Assembly (NCBI GenBank): GCA_028866575.1
Contig: JAGWHU010000006.1
Location: forward strand, 1 to 64,000
Source: Candidatus Micrarchaeota archaeon
GTDB taxonomy: Archaea; Micrarchaeota; Micrarchaeia; Micrarchaeales; Micrarchaeaceae
Length of the DNA: 64,000 bases
Reading direction: 5' to 3'
Of the stretch, positions 18,681 through 25,234 are shown in pieces; positions within the stretch are counted from its first letter, which is position 1; every line of letters starts with the position of its first letter. A program made the position numbers and the translations under genes. The notes under the pieces were generated by a model that saw only the letters and a program-made list of their open reading frames with translations, made no database searches and was not told the origin of the DNA.

Positions 18681-20384
18681 TCAGGCCTTGACCGCAATGT
18701 TCCATGCGGTTATGTCCTTCTTGTTGCCTATGCCGTAGGTCCTTGCCTTCTCGACATCCACGCCGTTCTTCGCCGCTATCCTTTCTACTGCCTTGTACAT
18801 CATGTAGCCTCCGCTCCCTATTATGCCTGCGGTGCCTGCCCTCACTATCGGGTTGCCGGAAGAGTCCTTCCACGCGTCCCTTATTGCCATCTTCGCGAGG
18901 TGCCTGTACGAGGAAACATACACAGCAAGCATCGACTGGCTCAGCGTTGCGTCTATGTTCTTTGACTTTATCCTTCCAAGCGGCACGTTGAGCAGCGGGT
19001 TTACTGTGAATTCGAACGGCCTTCCGTCAGAGACGGAGTTGCTGAGCCTGTTTATAAGCGCGACCGTGTCCCAGTTGTCCTCGTCAGTCTCGTCGGTCTG
19101 GCCCACCTGCACGGTGAATGCCGGCCTCCAGTAGTATTTGTTGAGGTTGTGCACCCCGTTCCACACTATTTCCTGCCAGGTGCCGTCCTTGCCTATGCTC
19201 AGCGGCAGCGTCTTCGCAGGCATGTGCTTGAGCGCCAGCTTGTCGCTGCCAGTCTCAAGGCCGACCTGTATGCCTATGTAGTTGTTGGGTCCTGCCCTCA
19301 TTATCTTCGAAAGCTTCTCTATGAGCCCAGGATAGGCCGCAGGTATGGATATCCTGCCGTGCGTGGGGTTCGACCTTTCCACGCCCTTTATAGCCATTAT
19401 CGCGGTGAACACCTCCACGAGCGCATCCTCGTTGGGCACGTATCTGGGGAGGTGCTTGTAGGCGAATATCTCGTCGGAATGCAGCCATGCGAGGGAGCTG
19501 CCCCCCTTCTCCACGTTCACCTTTATCTCCTTGACCATCTTCTCAATAGGATAGTATCTCAATTCCCTGAGCGTCACCTCGCAGAAGTCGCAGCCTATGC
19601 CGCATCCCCTCATCGATTCCGTGAGCCCCTTTGTAGATGGGTTGACTATGTCAGGGATTGTATCTAGCGAGGGGAAGGTCTTGAGCCCCTTGCCCCTTGA
19701 GAGGAACCTCGGATCCTCCTTTACTGTTCTCCTGAAGCTGTCGTCGTACGTGACGTAGCTGTGCGCGAACATGTTGCTGTCTATGTTGTTGCTGGCTATC
19801 TGCCCGAAGAGCTCGGGAACGACGTCGTCGGTTTCCCCCTGGAAGAGATAGTCGATCCTGTGCCTCTCTATCTCCTCCGGCATGAGCATGTATTCCCATA
19901 CGCCTGGGCCCCCCACGAGCAGCTTGGCCTTCCTGTTTTCCCTGAGCCTGTTGACCTTGAATATGAGGTTCTCCCAGTCCTGCCTTACAAATGCCATGAC
20001 CTCGTGGCCCTTCCTGTACGACTCGAAAAGCGCGTAGAATGACATTGTCGTAGGGCCGAGGCCGAACGGGTCCATAGTGTTTATGCCTATAACTTCAGTG
20101 TCCTCCTTTATGAAGTTCTCCATGTAATCCGGGTGCGCCACGACTACGTCAGCAGCGCTGTTCCTGCCAAGCAGTGCCGCCTCCACCTTCCTGAGGCCGT
20201 AAGGCGCGTACATCAGCCTTCCGTTGTCGACCGGCGGCGACACCCTGCCCTTGAGGAATGTGTATATCCTGTCAGGCATTGAGTATACCGGGGCGCATGG
20301 CAGGAAATCAAGAAGCGGGAAATTCCTATAATCGTAAATCAGCGTATCGTCTGAAAGGAGTACGTATTTAGCCAACCCACACAC
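18681..20384 (-). CDS. Radical SAM protein with B12-binding-like N-terminal domain
   Basis: A 567-residue protein. The N-terminal half has an alpha/beta domain with phrases typical of cobalamin-binding-type domains (ADVVVAHPDY, VIGINTMDPFG, AKLLVGGPG). The second part has the radical SAM cluster motif CGIGCDFC (C-x3-C-x2-C) after LTESMRG, binding a 4Fe-4S cluster and S-adenosylmethionine. The class includes methyltransferases and C-C bond-forming enzymes; the substrate is not apparent. It resembles the archaeal B12-binding/radical SAM proteins widespread in euryarchaea. A GTG at 20384 is the longest start; a TTG three codons in has AGGTG upstream. Confidence 0.8.
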   Translation of the reverse strand: MCGLAKYVLLSDDTLIYDYRNFPLLDFLPCAPVYSMPDRIYTFLKGRVSPPVDNGRLMYAPYGLRKVEAALLGRNSAADVVVAHPDYMENFIKEDTEVIGINTMDPFGLGPTTMSFYALFESYRKGHEVMAFVRQDWENLIFKVNRLRENRKAKLLVGGPGVWEYMLMPEEIERHRIDYLFQGETDDVVPELFGQIASNNIDSNMFAHSYVTYDDSFRRTVKEDPRFLSRGKGLKTFPSLDTIPDIVNPSTKGLTESMRGCGIGCDFCEVTLRELRYYPIEKMVKEIKVNVEKGGSSLAWLHSDEIFAYKHLPRYVPNEDALVEVFTAIMAIKGVERSNPTHGRISIPAAYPGLIEKLSKIMRAGPNNYIGIQVGLETGSDKLALKHMPAKTLPLSIGKDGTWQEIVWNGVHNLNKYYWRPAFTVQVGQTDETDEDNWDTVALINRLSNSVSDGRPFEFTVNPLLNVPLGRIKSKNIDATLSQSMLAVYVSSYRHLAKMAIRDAWKDSSGNPIVRAGTAGIIGSGGYMMYKAVERIAAKNGVDVEKARTYGIGNKKDITAWNIAVKA

Positions 20385-20525
20385 CTGTTATATACAAGTA
20401 AAATTAACAGTCCTTTAATACTTAAATTGCTGAAAAACGTATTTAAGCCTTTTCTAATGGTTCTGTTTATGTGATTTCTTTAGTTGCATTCCAAAAATAT
20501 GGCATTATGCGTTGACTGCACAGAA

Positions 20526-20732
20526 TCAGGCACGCCTCATCAGTTTCATGCGCATCCTGCGCCTGATATCTGTATCCTCAGGGTCATCGTCCTCTATCAC
20601 ATCCACCATGTCCAGGAGCAGCAGCGCGGAATAATCACTTGCCCAGTTGGATGTTGTCCTTAGCAGCGGTGCATTTTTGCCTGAGGGGATGCCTGTTGAA
20701 GGTTGCCCCTGGGTTTTGGATTTAGCAGGCAT
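20526..20732 (-). CDS. Small hypothetical protein
   Basis: A 68-residue frame with its own TATA-like element (CTATTTATATG) about 34 nt upstream on the minus strand. The N-terminus is polar and Ser/Gly/Pro rich; the middle is a short hydrophobic stretch (ALLLLDMVDVI); then an acidic patch (EDDDPEDTD) and a basic Arg/Met-rich tail. It could be a small adaptor or regulator. No family recognised. Confidence 0.4.
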   Translation of the reverse strand: MPAKSKTQGQPSTGIPSGKNAPLLRTTSNWASDYSALLLLDMVDVIEDDDPEDTDIRRRMRMKLMRRA

Positions 20733-20777
20733 GGCCTATCGATAGAATGAATGCAGCTACATATAAATAGCTATCCT

Positions 20778-21599
20778 TCAGCCCTTCAGCAGCCTGCCTA
20801 TGAGCTTGCCCTGCGTGCCGGGATCGTCATCAAACGACCTGACGAGCTTCGCCATCTCCTCCCCGTGCAGCTTCCCTATCTGCGATATAGCCTCGTTGAG
20901 CCTCTCAGCTTCCTGCTCGCTGCCCGTCTTCGCCTTCCTGGCCTTGCTTAGCAGGCTGCTGTCCCTCCATCTCGTTGCTATCCTCTCTATTATGTCCGCC
21001 ACGCTCTCGCCCTTCGAGTCCCTGAGCAGCGCAACTCCTTGCGTGTCTATTATCCTGTCAAGCGACCGCTCGTTAATCCTCTCGTCGCCCTTCTCAGCAA
21101 GCGACACTATGAGGTGCGCTACGGTGAACCTGCTGTCAAGTATTATGTCGTTCTTTATCCTGTGCTGCTCGCCGCCGTACATCGTCTGCATGCGCATTAT
21201 GTCCTGCCTGCCTATTATCCTGTCTATCACGTCGGCTTTCCCGTTCAGCACGAAGCTCACCACTAGCGGCATGTCGCCGTCGCTAAGAGAGAGCAGGTCC
21301 ATCCTGCCCATTATCCTTTCCTGCACGTAGCGCGTCACATCCGTTATCCTAGGGTTGTCTATCACGCTCGCATCAGCTGTCACGTACCTGCCTAGCTCGT
21401 AATACAGCTTGTTGCCGTACTGGCTCTGCATCGCGTCCATCTTCCTCGGGCTCAGCGAATCTATGGCGTTGCCTATCTCCTCCTTCGAGGGCGGCCTCCC
21501 TATCTGCGAGTACTGGTAGTCGAAGTTTATTATGCGCAATATGTCCTGTGCGCTCAGCTCCTTGGCTGGCATGTCCTTGTTCTGGCCTGGAAACAGCAT
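20778..21599 (-). CDS. Hypothetical helical protein
   Basis: About 273 residues, soluble, with repeated helical segments rich in Arg, Asp and Ile (IIDTQGVALLRDSKG, VADIIERIATRW). No membrane segment or catalytic signature. ATG 21599 has GGTG seven bases upstream; a GTG three codons earlier is possible. A TATA-like AAATATTTATAC lies further upstream, so it has its own promoter separate from rps2. It shares its general character (all-alpha, charged, no known domain) with several other proteins in this window. Confidence 0.6.
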   Translation of the reverse strand: MLFPGQNKDMPAKELSAQDILRIINFDYQYSQIGRPPSKEEIGNAIDSLSPRKMDAMQSQYGNKLYYELGRYVTADASVIDNPRITDVTRYVQERIMGRMDLLSLSDGDMPLVVSFVLNGKADVIDRIIGRQDIMRMQTMYGGEQHRIKNDIILDSRFTVAHLIVSLAEKGDERINERSLDRIIDTQGVALLRDSKGESVADIIERIATRWRDSSLLSKARKAKTGSEQEAERLNEAISQIGKLHGEEMAKLVRSFDDDPGTQGKLIGRLLKG

Positions 21600-21700
21600 G
21601 AGAAACACCGAATATATCTCCTATTCAATGTATAAATATTTATCCTGTGGTTTCGGTTTTTCCTCTGCAAAACAAGGGCAGAACCTGATTTATGCGCCAA

Positions 21701-22339
21701 TCAGAAGCTGGACTGCACAACGTGCTGCTTGGTGCTGTCCATCTTTGCCTCGAAGTCCGATACCGAGTACTTGAATTCCTCGTTGCTGCCTATGGTGCCC
21801 CTTGCCTTGAGGACCTCCCTTGCGAGGATATAGTACACGAAAGCCAGGGATCTCCTTCCCCTGTTGTTCACAGGTATGATTAGGTCTATGAACTTCGTGG
21901 AGTTGTCGGTGTCGCTCAGCGCGAGTATCGGCACGTTGACCTTGCTGGCCTCCTTTATCGCCTGCTTCTCGTTGCGCGAGTCGCTTATGATTATCAGCAT
22001 CGGCTCCATGAAGCCCTCCCTGTTCGGGTTGGTGAATATCCCAGGGGTTACCCTACCCTTTATGAACTTCGCCTCTATTATCTCAGCGAACTTCTGGGCC
22101 GCGACTATCGCGTATATCCTTGACGCCGTGACAACTATCTTCCTAGGCTCGTAAGAGGCTATCATCTTCGAGGCCATCTTTATCCTCATGTCTATCGTCT
22201 TCAGGTCCAGCAGGTAGAGCCCGTCCTCCCTCACCTTGTATATGAACCTCTTCATGCCAGGGCTCCTGGTCTTCGTCGCTATGTGCACTCCTGCCTCTAG
22301 ATAGTCGTTCTGGTTTGCCAATAGTTCTTCATCAGTCAT
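21701..22339 (-). CDS. rps2: Ribosomal protein uS2
   Basis: A 212-residue small-subunit ribosomal protein at the head-body junction of the 30S subunit. Family phrases are clear: HIATKTRSPGMKRFIYKVREDGLYLLDL, RVTPGIFTNPNREGFMEP and ALSDTDNSTKFIDLIIPVNNRGRRSLA. ATG 22339 is chosen because AAGGTG lies eight bases upstream and the family begins there; the frame extends 29 codons further, but that stretch overlaps a tRNA fragment. In many archaea rps2 closes the rpoD-rpl13-rps9-rpoN operon. Here it is separated from rpoN by the split tRNA-Pro island, and it probably uses a promoter inside the island, such as GTATTTAGG at 22411-22420. Confidence 0.95.
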   Translation of the reverse strand: MTDEELLANQNDYLEAGVHIATKTRSPGMKRFIYKVREDGLYLLDLKTIDMRIKMASKMIASYEPRKIVVTASRIYAIVAAQKFAEIIEAKFIKGRVTPGIFTNPNREGFMEPMLIIISDSRNEKQAIKEASKVNVPILALSDTDNSTKFIDLIIPVNNRGRRSLAFVYYILAREVLKARGTIGSNEEFKYSVSDFEAKMDSTKQHVVQSSF

Positions 22340-22351
22340 CTGAAACACCTT

Positions 22352-22401
22352 CGGGGCCGCCGAGACTTCCAACAATATGTTTTTGAACTCGGGTCGCTGG
22401 C
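22352..22401 (-). tRNA. 3' half of a split tRNA-Pro(GGG) gene, with T-loop insertion
   Basis: Minus-strand reading: GCCAG (anticodon-stem 3' side, 22397-22401), 4-nt variable loop, T-stem CCGAG (22388-22392), a 23-nt T-loop, T-stem CTCGG (22360-22364), acceptor CGGCCCC (22353-22359) and discriminator G. It pairs perfectly with the 5' half at 24972-25012: acceptor 7/7 bp, anticodon stem 5/5 bp. The normal 7-nt T-loop starts TTCAA and ends GT with 16 extra nt between, an intron-sized insertion at a non-canonical place. It ends 12 nt before the rps2 start. Whether it is expressed or trans-spliced is unknown. Confidence 0.75.
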
Positions 22402-22410
22402 ACCCATGCC
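22399..22410 (-). repeat. Left attachment-like direct repeat of the island
   Basis: Minus-strand GGCATGGGTGCC matches the right-end GGCATGGGGTGC (24973-24983 region), apart from three versus four G. It is the anticodon-loop sequence of the interrupted tRNA-Pro, repeated at both island ends in the same orientation, as expected for att sites left by site-specific integration. Confidence 0.55.
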
Positions 22411-22492
22411 TAAATACGTTGCGCAATTATGTTATGCCACATAATAGCATTAGTTTAACAAATGTTATTGTTATAAAAGTATATAAAGATGT

Positions 22493-22566
22493 GGGGCTGT
22501 GGCGTAGCTTGGTAGCGTACTAGCATGGGGTGCTAGTGGTCGTGAGTTCGAATCTCACCAGCCCCG
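22493..22566 (+). tRNA. tRNA-Pro(GGG), complete
   Basis: A 74-nt cloverleaf: acceptor GGGGCTG/CAGCCCC, D-arm with GCTTGGTA, anticodon stem CTAGC/GCTAG around loop ATGGGGT (anticodon GGG), T-arm GTGAG-TTCGAAT-CTCAC and discriminator G. TATA-like TTATAAAAG and TATATAAAG lie just upstream. It is inside the island, on the opposite strand to the split tRNA-Pro with the same anticodon, and differs from it throughout the stems. It could replace the interrupted gene. Confidence 0.92.
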
Positions 22567-22841
22567 AATTATATAGGAGATATAGATAAGCGAGAAAAAT
22601 TAGAGTTCAAATAAAAATTATTTTATAGGTGGCATAGTTTATACCTAATTTCCGATATAAAGTGTTTGTCCCTACTGGGAAAAACTAGAGTCCCTGGATG
22701 TGCTTCCTGATCCTTGATTATTTGCTGATTGTTGGCGTTTATTTGACCTATTTTGAACGTTCTGCTCGAGGGTTAGATGACCTTTATCTAGGCAGTTGAA
22801 CGTTCTGAATGTGAGGTCGGGACGAAATTGATGAAAGTATA
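22567..22841. other. Gene-free stretch with a 12-bp direct repeat
   Basis: No protein-coding frame is supported here. TTGAACGTTCTG occurs twice, at 22753-22764 and 22796-22807, 43 bp apart. Each copy contains the palindrome GAACGTTC, so they could be paired operator or replication-protein sites of the island. Otherwise AT-rich and unassigned. Confidence 0.5.
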
Positions 22842-23213
22842 TTACTTTTTAACATTATCCACAATCTCCTTTATCTTGGGATCTACAGTTTCTTCTTCCT
22901 TATTCCTTTCAACAGCTATACGTGGAATTCCGAAAAGAACGTAATTCCAATTATTTATTTGCTGTATGTTGGTCAAGAATGGAGTCAAATATTCTGCTTT
23001 TACGAAGTGATAATGAGCTTCGCCGTTCCACCCTTTCCATGCAAGATTTGTAGGTGCACCTCTCGGTGTAACATTTCCCACTCCTAGATGTTTGTTTAAC
23101 TCGACTTCGCTTAGCTCTGATCCTAAAGCAGAAGTTCTGATAATATCTTCACTAGACCTAAGCAGCTTTGTAGTACCTGCAAATTCCTTTCGTTCCTTGC
23201 CCTTTGTAGACAT
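22842..23213 (-). CDS. Hypothetical island protein
   Basis: A 123-residue protein (ATG 23213; a TTG at 23240 would be too close to the TATA element). Contains the segments GAPTNLAWKGWNGEAHYHF and NNWNYVLFGIPRIAVERNKEEE, and a lysine-rich end. The aromatic-rich middle suggests a compact beta domain. I do not recognise a family. It diverges from the acetyltransferase operon over a shared TATA region (23241-23251), and its base composition is AT-rich like the rest of the island. Confidence 0.6.
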   Translation of the reverse strand: MSTKGKERKEFAGTTKLLRSSEDIIRTSALGSELSEVELNKHLGVGNVTPRGAPTNLAWKGWNGEAHYHFVKAEYLTPFLTNIQQINNWNYVLFGIPRIAVERNKEEETVDPKIKEIVDNVKK

Positions 23214-23240
23214 AGTATCTATTAATTGTTTATTTTTCAA

Positions 23241-23251
23241 GATATATATAA
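23241..23251 (+). promoter_or_regulatory. Bidirectional TATA region of the island genes
   Basis: GATATATATAA is centred 27 nt before the acetyltransferase ATG at 23273, giving a leaderless start. It is nearly symmetric and can also serve the divergent gene starting at 23213. Confidence 0.5.
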
Positions 23252-23272
23252 TGTTAGGAAAAAATTGATTTT

Positions 23273-23782
23273 ATGCAAAAGACCAAAGAAAGTATAAAAA
23301 GGGCTAGTCTACACGATCTGGACACCTTATTAGATATATATGAAACTTGTAACGATTGGCTATTAAAGAAGGGAATGAATCATTGGCAAGGTGTATATAG
23401 TAGAGAGGTTGTGTCTCAAAGAATAAAAGAAATGGACGTGTACATCATATACGAAAAGGATTTACCAGTAGGAACAATTTCCTTAAGCAACAAACCCTCA
23501 TCATTTTATAGAGAAACTGATATGGCTTTCTTTAAAGATAAGAATGCACCAGCGATATATCTGAGAGGTTTAGCAATATTGCCAGGTCATCAAGGTAAAG
23601 GATTAGCATCTAAACTTATGGCTTTTGCAGAGCAGAAGGTGAAAGAAAAAGGTATCCCATACATAAGATTTGATAGCGTAGGGTTTGAATATTTTGATAA
23701 ATTCAATGCATCCTATTTAAGAAAAGGATACCATGTTGTAGGAAAACGAGGCAATAGTCTTTTCTTTGAGAAGATTTTATAA
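23273..23782 (+). CDS. GNAT-family N-acetyltransferase (first of two in the island)
   Basis: A 169-residue acetyl-CoA-dependent acetyltransferase. The acetyl-CoA pyrophosphate-binding loop is visible in LPGHQGKGLASKLM (Q-x-x-G-x-G/A type), preceded by the beta-4 strand IYLRGLAI. The N-terminal half has a substrate region with the phrase ETCNDWLLKKGMNHW. It resembles bacterial GNATs of unknown small-molecule or peptide substrate, and may be of bacterial origin. First gene of a three-gene operon (gaps of 12 and 34 nt); leaderless start. Markedly AT-rich compared with the flanking chromosome. Confidence 0.85.
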   Translation: MQKTKESIKRASLHDLDTLLDIYETCNDWLLKKGMNHWQGVYSREVVSQRIKEMDVYIIYEKDLPVGTISLSNKPSSFYRETDMAFFKDKNAPAIYLRGLAILPGHQGKGLASKLMAFAEQKVKEKGIPYIRFDSVGFEYFDKFNASYLRKGYHVVGKRGNSLFFEKIL

Positions 23783-23794
23783 TAAGGTGAAACT

Positions 23795-24064
23795 ATGAGT
23801 CTAAATGAAATTAAAACCCTGGTTCATAAACATCTTGATAATTTGATAACTCAACACCATTTTCCTTCTGAATCAAGAAATAAACTGATGAAAATTAGAA
23901 ACGATTTAGATAGAGCAAACAGCAATGACCAGTTAAATAATATAAGAGATGAACTTGCTGAATTATCCGAGGATAGAGAAAGAAAATTGACAAGAGAGCA
24001 AAGAGGAGAAGTATATTCACCTGTATGTTGGATAGAAGATTATTTGAAAGAAAAAAGTACTTGA
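23795..24064 (+). CDS. Small hypothetical protein between the acetyltransferases
   Basis: An 89-residue charged helical protein with an AAGGTGAAACT ribosome binding region before the ATG. Heptad-like segments (KLMKIRNDLDRANSNDQLNNI) suggest a short coiled coil; the C-terminus carries one Cys and a Trp (SPVCWIEDYLKEK). Its place between two GNAT genes in one operon makes it a candidate substrate, inhibitor or partner, by context only. Confidence 0.6.
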   Translation: MSLNEIKTLVHKHLDNLITQHHFPSESRNKLMKIRNDLDRANSNDQLNNIRDELAELSEDRERKLTREQRGEVYSPVCWIEDYLKEKST

Positions 24065-24098
24065 CTTATAAGTTTTTGTATTTGAAATTGGTGAATTA

Positions 24099-24557
24099 AT
24101 GAAAATGAGGAAAGCAGGTAATAAGGATATTGTCGTCCTTGCCAAACTTTTACATAACTATGATGTTTTTGAGCATGATCTAGATAAAAGAGTAGAAGTT
24201 ACATCGGAAAGGGAATACAAAAAGTACCTTAGTAAGACCTTCAGAGATAACTCAACTACTTACATTATTGCAGAAGACGGTTCAAAACCTGTTGGATTTA
24301 TCAGCTATGTGATATGGAAACAGGGTAAAATGTCGGCTGGTGCTATACAAGACACACTCATAATTGATGGTCATCGCGGGAAAGGGATAGGGAAGGCGCT
24401 CGTTCGTTATGTAATCAATAAGATGAAAAAAGCAAAATGTGAATATGTTAAAAGCGGTGTTAGAGTAAAGAATAAACGCGCTCAGAAGTTTTGGAAGAAA
24501 CAAGGATTTAAGGTCAATTTTAACCAGGTAGACTATTCTATGCGGAAGGAGCTATGA
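24099..24557 (+). CDS. GNAT-family N-acetyltransferase (second of two in the island)
   Basis: A 152-residue acetyltransferase with the acetyl-CoA motif DGHRGKGIGKALV and a following helix ending in KSGVRVKNKRAQKFWKKQGF, the family's typical C-terminal signature (N/K-x-x-A-x-x-F-Y/W-x-x-x-G-F). A GGTGA ribosome binding site lies seven bases before ATG 24099. It is not a close duplicate of the first GNAT, so the pair is not a recent tandem duplication. Substrate unknown; could modify antibiotics, polyamines or a small protein. Confidence 0.85.
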   Translation: MKMRKAGNKDIVVLAKLLHNYDVFEHDLDKRVEVTSEREYKKYLSKTFRDNSTTYIIAEDGSKPVGFISYVIWKQGKMSAGAIQDTLIIDGHRGKGIGKALVRYVINKMKKAKCEYVKSGVRVKNKRAQKFWKKQGFKVNFNQVDYSMRKEL

Positions 24558-24637
24558 TAAAACGAAATAACATTTACAAAAGTCTTATCATACGTTTTCG
24601 TACCGCAGCTATCAACAGCTTACTGGTTTATATTGCT

Positions 24638-24900
24638 CTATCTTAAATCACCACAAAACAACCTGCTAAGCCTTTTAATCGCTGTAATCTTTGCTTCTGC
24701 TGTACAGCTCAAATCTTTGTTATTATACATGAAGTTCTCAAATGTGGGTTTCTTTGTTTCAGATAAAAGAAAACGTTTCAACTGTTTACCATTTCTATCG
24801 TTTCCTACATAATCGGGTTTACAGTTTTGGAATTATTGGGGTACCATTTATTTTCAGAGCCTTAATGTCGGCATACATAATAAATACGATAGTAGCAGCA
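24638..24900 (-). pseudogene. Possible decayed coding remnant near the right end of the island
   Basis: On the minus strand a protein-like frame ends at 24638 and reads about 58 residues including VGNDRNGKQLKRFLLSETKKP and FCGDLR. A second frame just upstream (ATG near 24878) reads MYADIKALKINGTPIIPKL and then stops. They can be joined only by a frameshift near 24825. Composition is coding-like but there is no family match; it could be what is left of an element gene such as a recombinase. Confidence 0.25.
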
Positions 24901-24936
24901 CTTATAACGAAATATCTTACAAAAATCAGCATACAC

Positions 24937-24982
24937 GCATGGGGCATAAGTGGTTGCCTAACTGTCATAAAGCACCCCATGC
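24937..24982. repeat. Inverted repeat at the right end of the island
   Basis: GCATGGGG (24937-24944) and CCCCATGC (24975-24982) are perfect inverted repeats around a 30-nt loop. The right arm is the anticodon-loop region of the tRNA-Pro 5' half. The island thus carries an extra inverted copy of its own crossover sequence. Confidence 0.6.
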
Positions 24983-25012
24983 CAGAAGCCTACCAGGCTA
25001 GCCTACGGCCCC
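24972..25012 (-). tRNA. 5' half of a split tRNA-Pro(GGG) gene
   Basis: Minus-strand reading: acceptor GGGGCCG (25006-25012), TA, D-arm GGCTAGCCTGGTAGGCT, anticodon stem CTGGC, loop ATGGGGT with anticodon GGG, then GC. After this the sequence no longer fits a tRNA (GCTTT in place of GCCAG). The missing part is at 22352-22401 on the same strand and completes all stems. It begins 17 nt after the rpoN stop. The original gene must have stood between rpoN and rps2. Confidence 0.8.
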
Positions 25013-25029
25013 ATCAATTCAATAATGCA

Positions 25030-25230
25030 TCACTTCCTTCCGAATTGTATGAACTCGTCTATGAGCTCCACGTTGCTTATGAACATCCTCCTGCAGCAAT
25101 ACCTCTTGAATCCTAGCTCGTCAAGCACCTTGTCCGCCTGCTCGTGCTCCTTGTTGACTCTCTTGTCGTATTCCTCCCACTTGTCAGCCACTACAGCACC
25201 GCAGCTAAAACATCTTACAGGCATCATCAT
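25030..25230 (-). CDS. rpoN: DNA-directed RNA polymerase subunit N (Rpb10)
   Basis: A 66-residue archaeal RNA polymerase subunit homologous to eukaryotic Rpb10, which helps bind the RpoD-RpoL assembly platform. The zinc ligands are all present: Cys7 and Cys10 in RCFSCG and the adjacent Cys45-Cys46 in YCCRRM. There are three consecutive ATG codons at the start; any may be used. It follows rps9 by 4 nt in the standard archaeal order. In most archaea rpoK, eno and rps2 follow; here the tRNA-Pro 5' half and the island follow instead. Confidence 0.95.
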   Translation of the reverse strand: MMMPVRCFSCGAVVADKWEEYDKRVNKEHEQADKVLDELGFKRYCCRRMFISNVELIDEFIQFGRK

Positions 25231-25234
25231 AGTA

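Noticed and set aside
22340-22426. N-terminal extension of uS2 by 29 residues
   Set aside because: It overlaps the tRNA 3' half, and a good ribosome binding site sits before ATG 22339, where the family starts.
22352-25012. A proven trans-spliced tRNA
   Set aside because: Only short complementary stretches (about 7 bp) were found between the sequences flanking the halves, less than in known split tRNAs, so I report it as one of two possibilities.
24742-25116. Plus-strand open frame of 124 codons across the right end of the island
   Set aside because: It runs through the tRNA-Pro 5' half and into antisense of rpoN; the sequence before the tRNA has coding character on the other strand.
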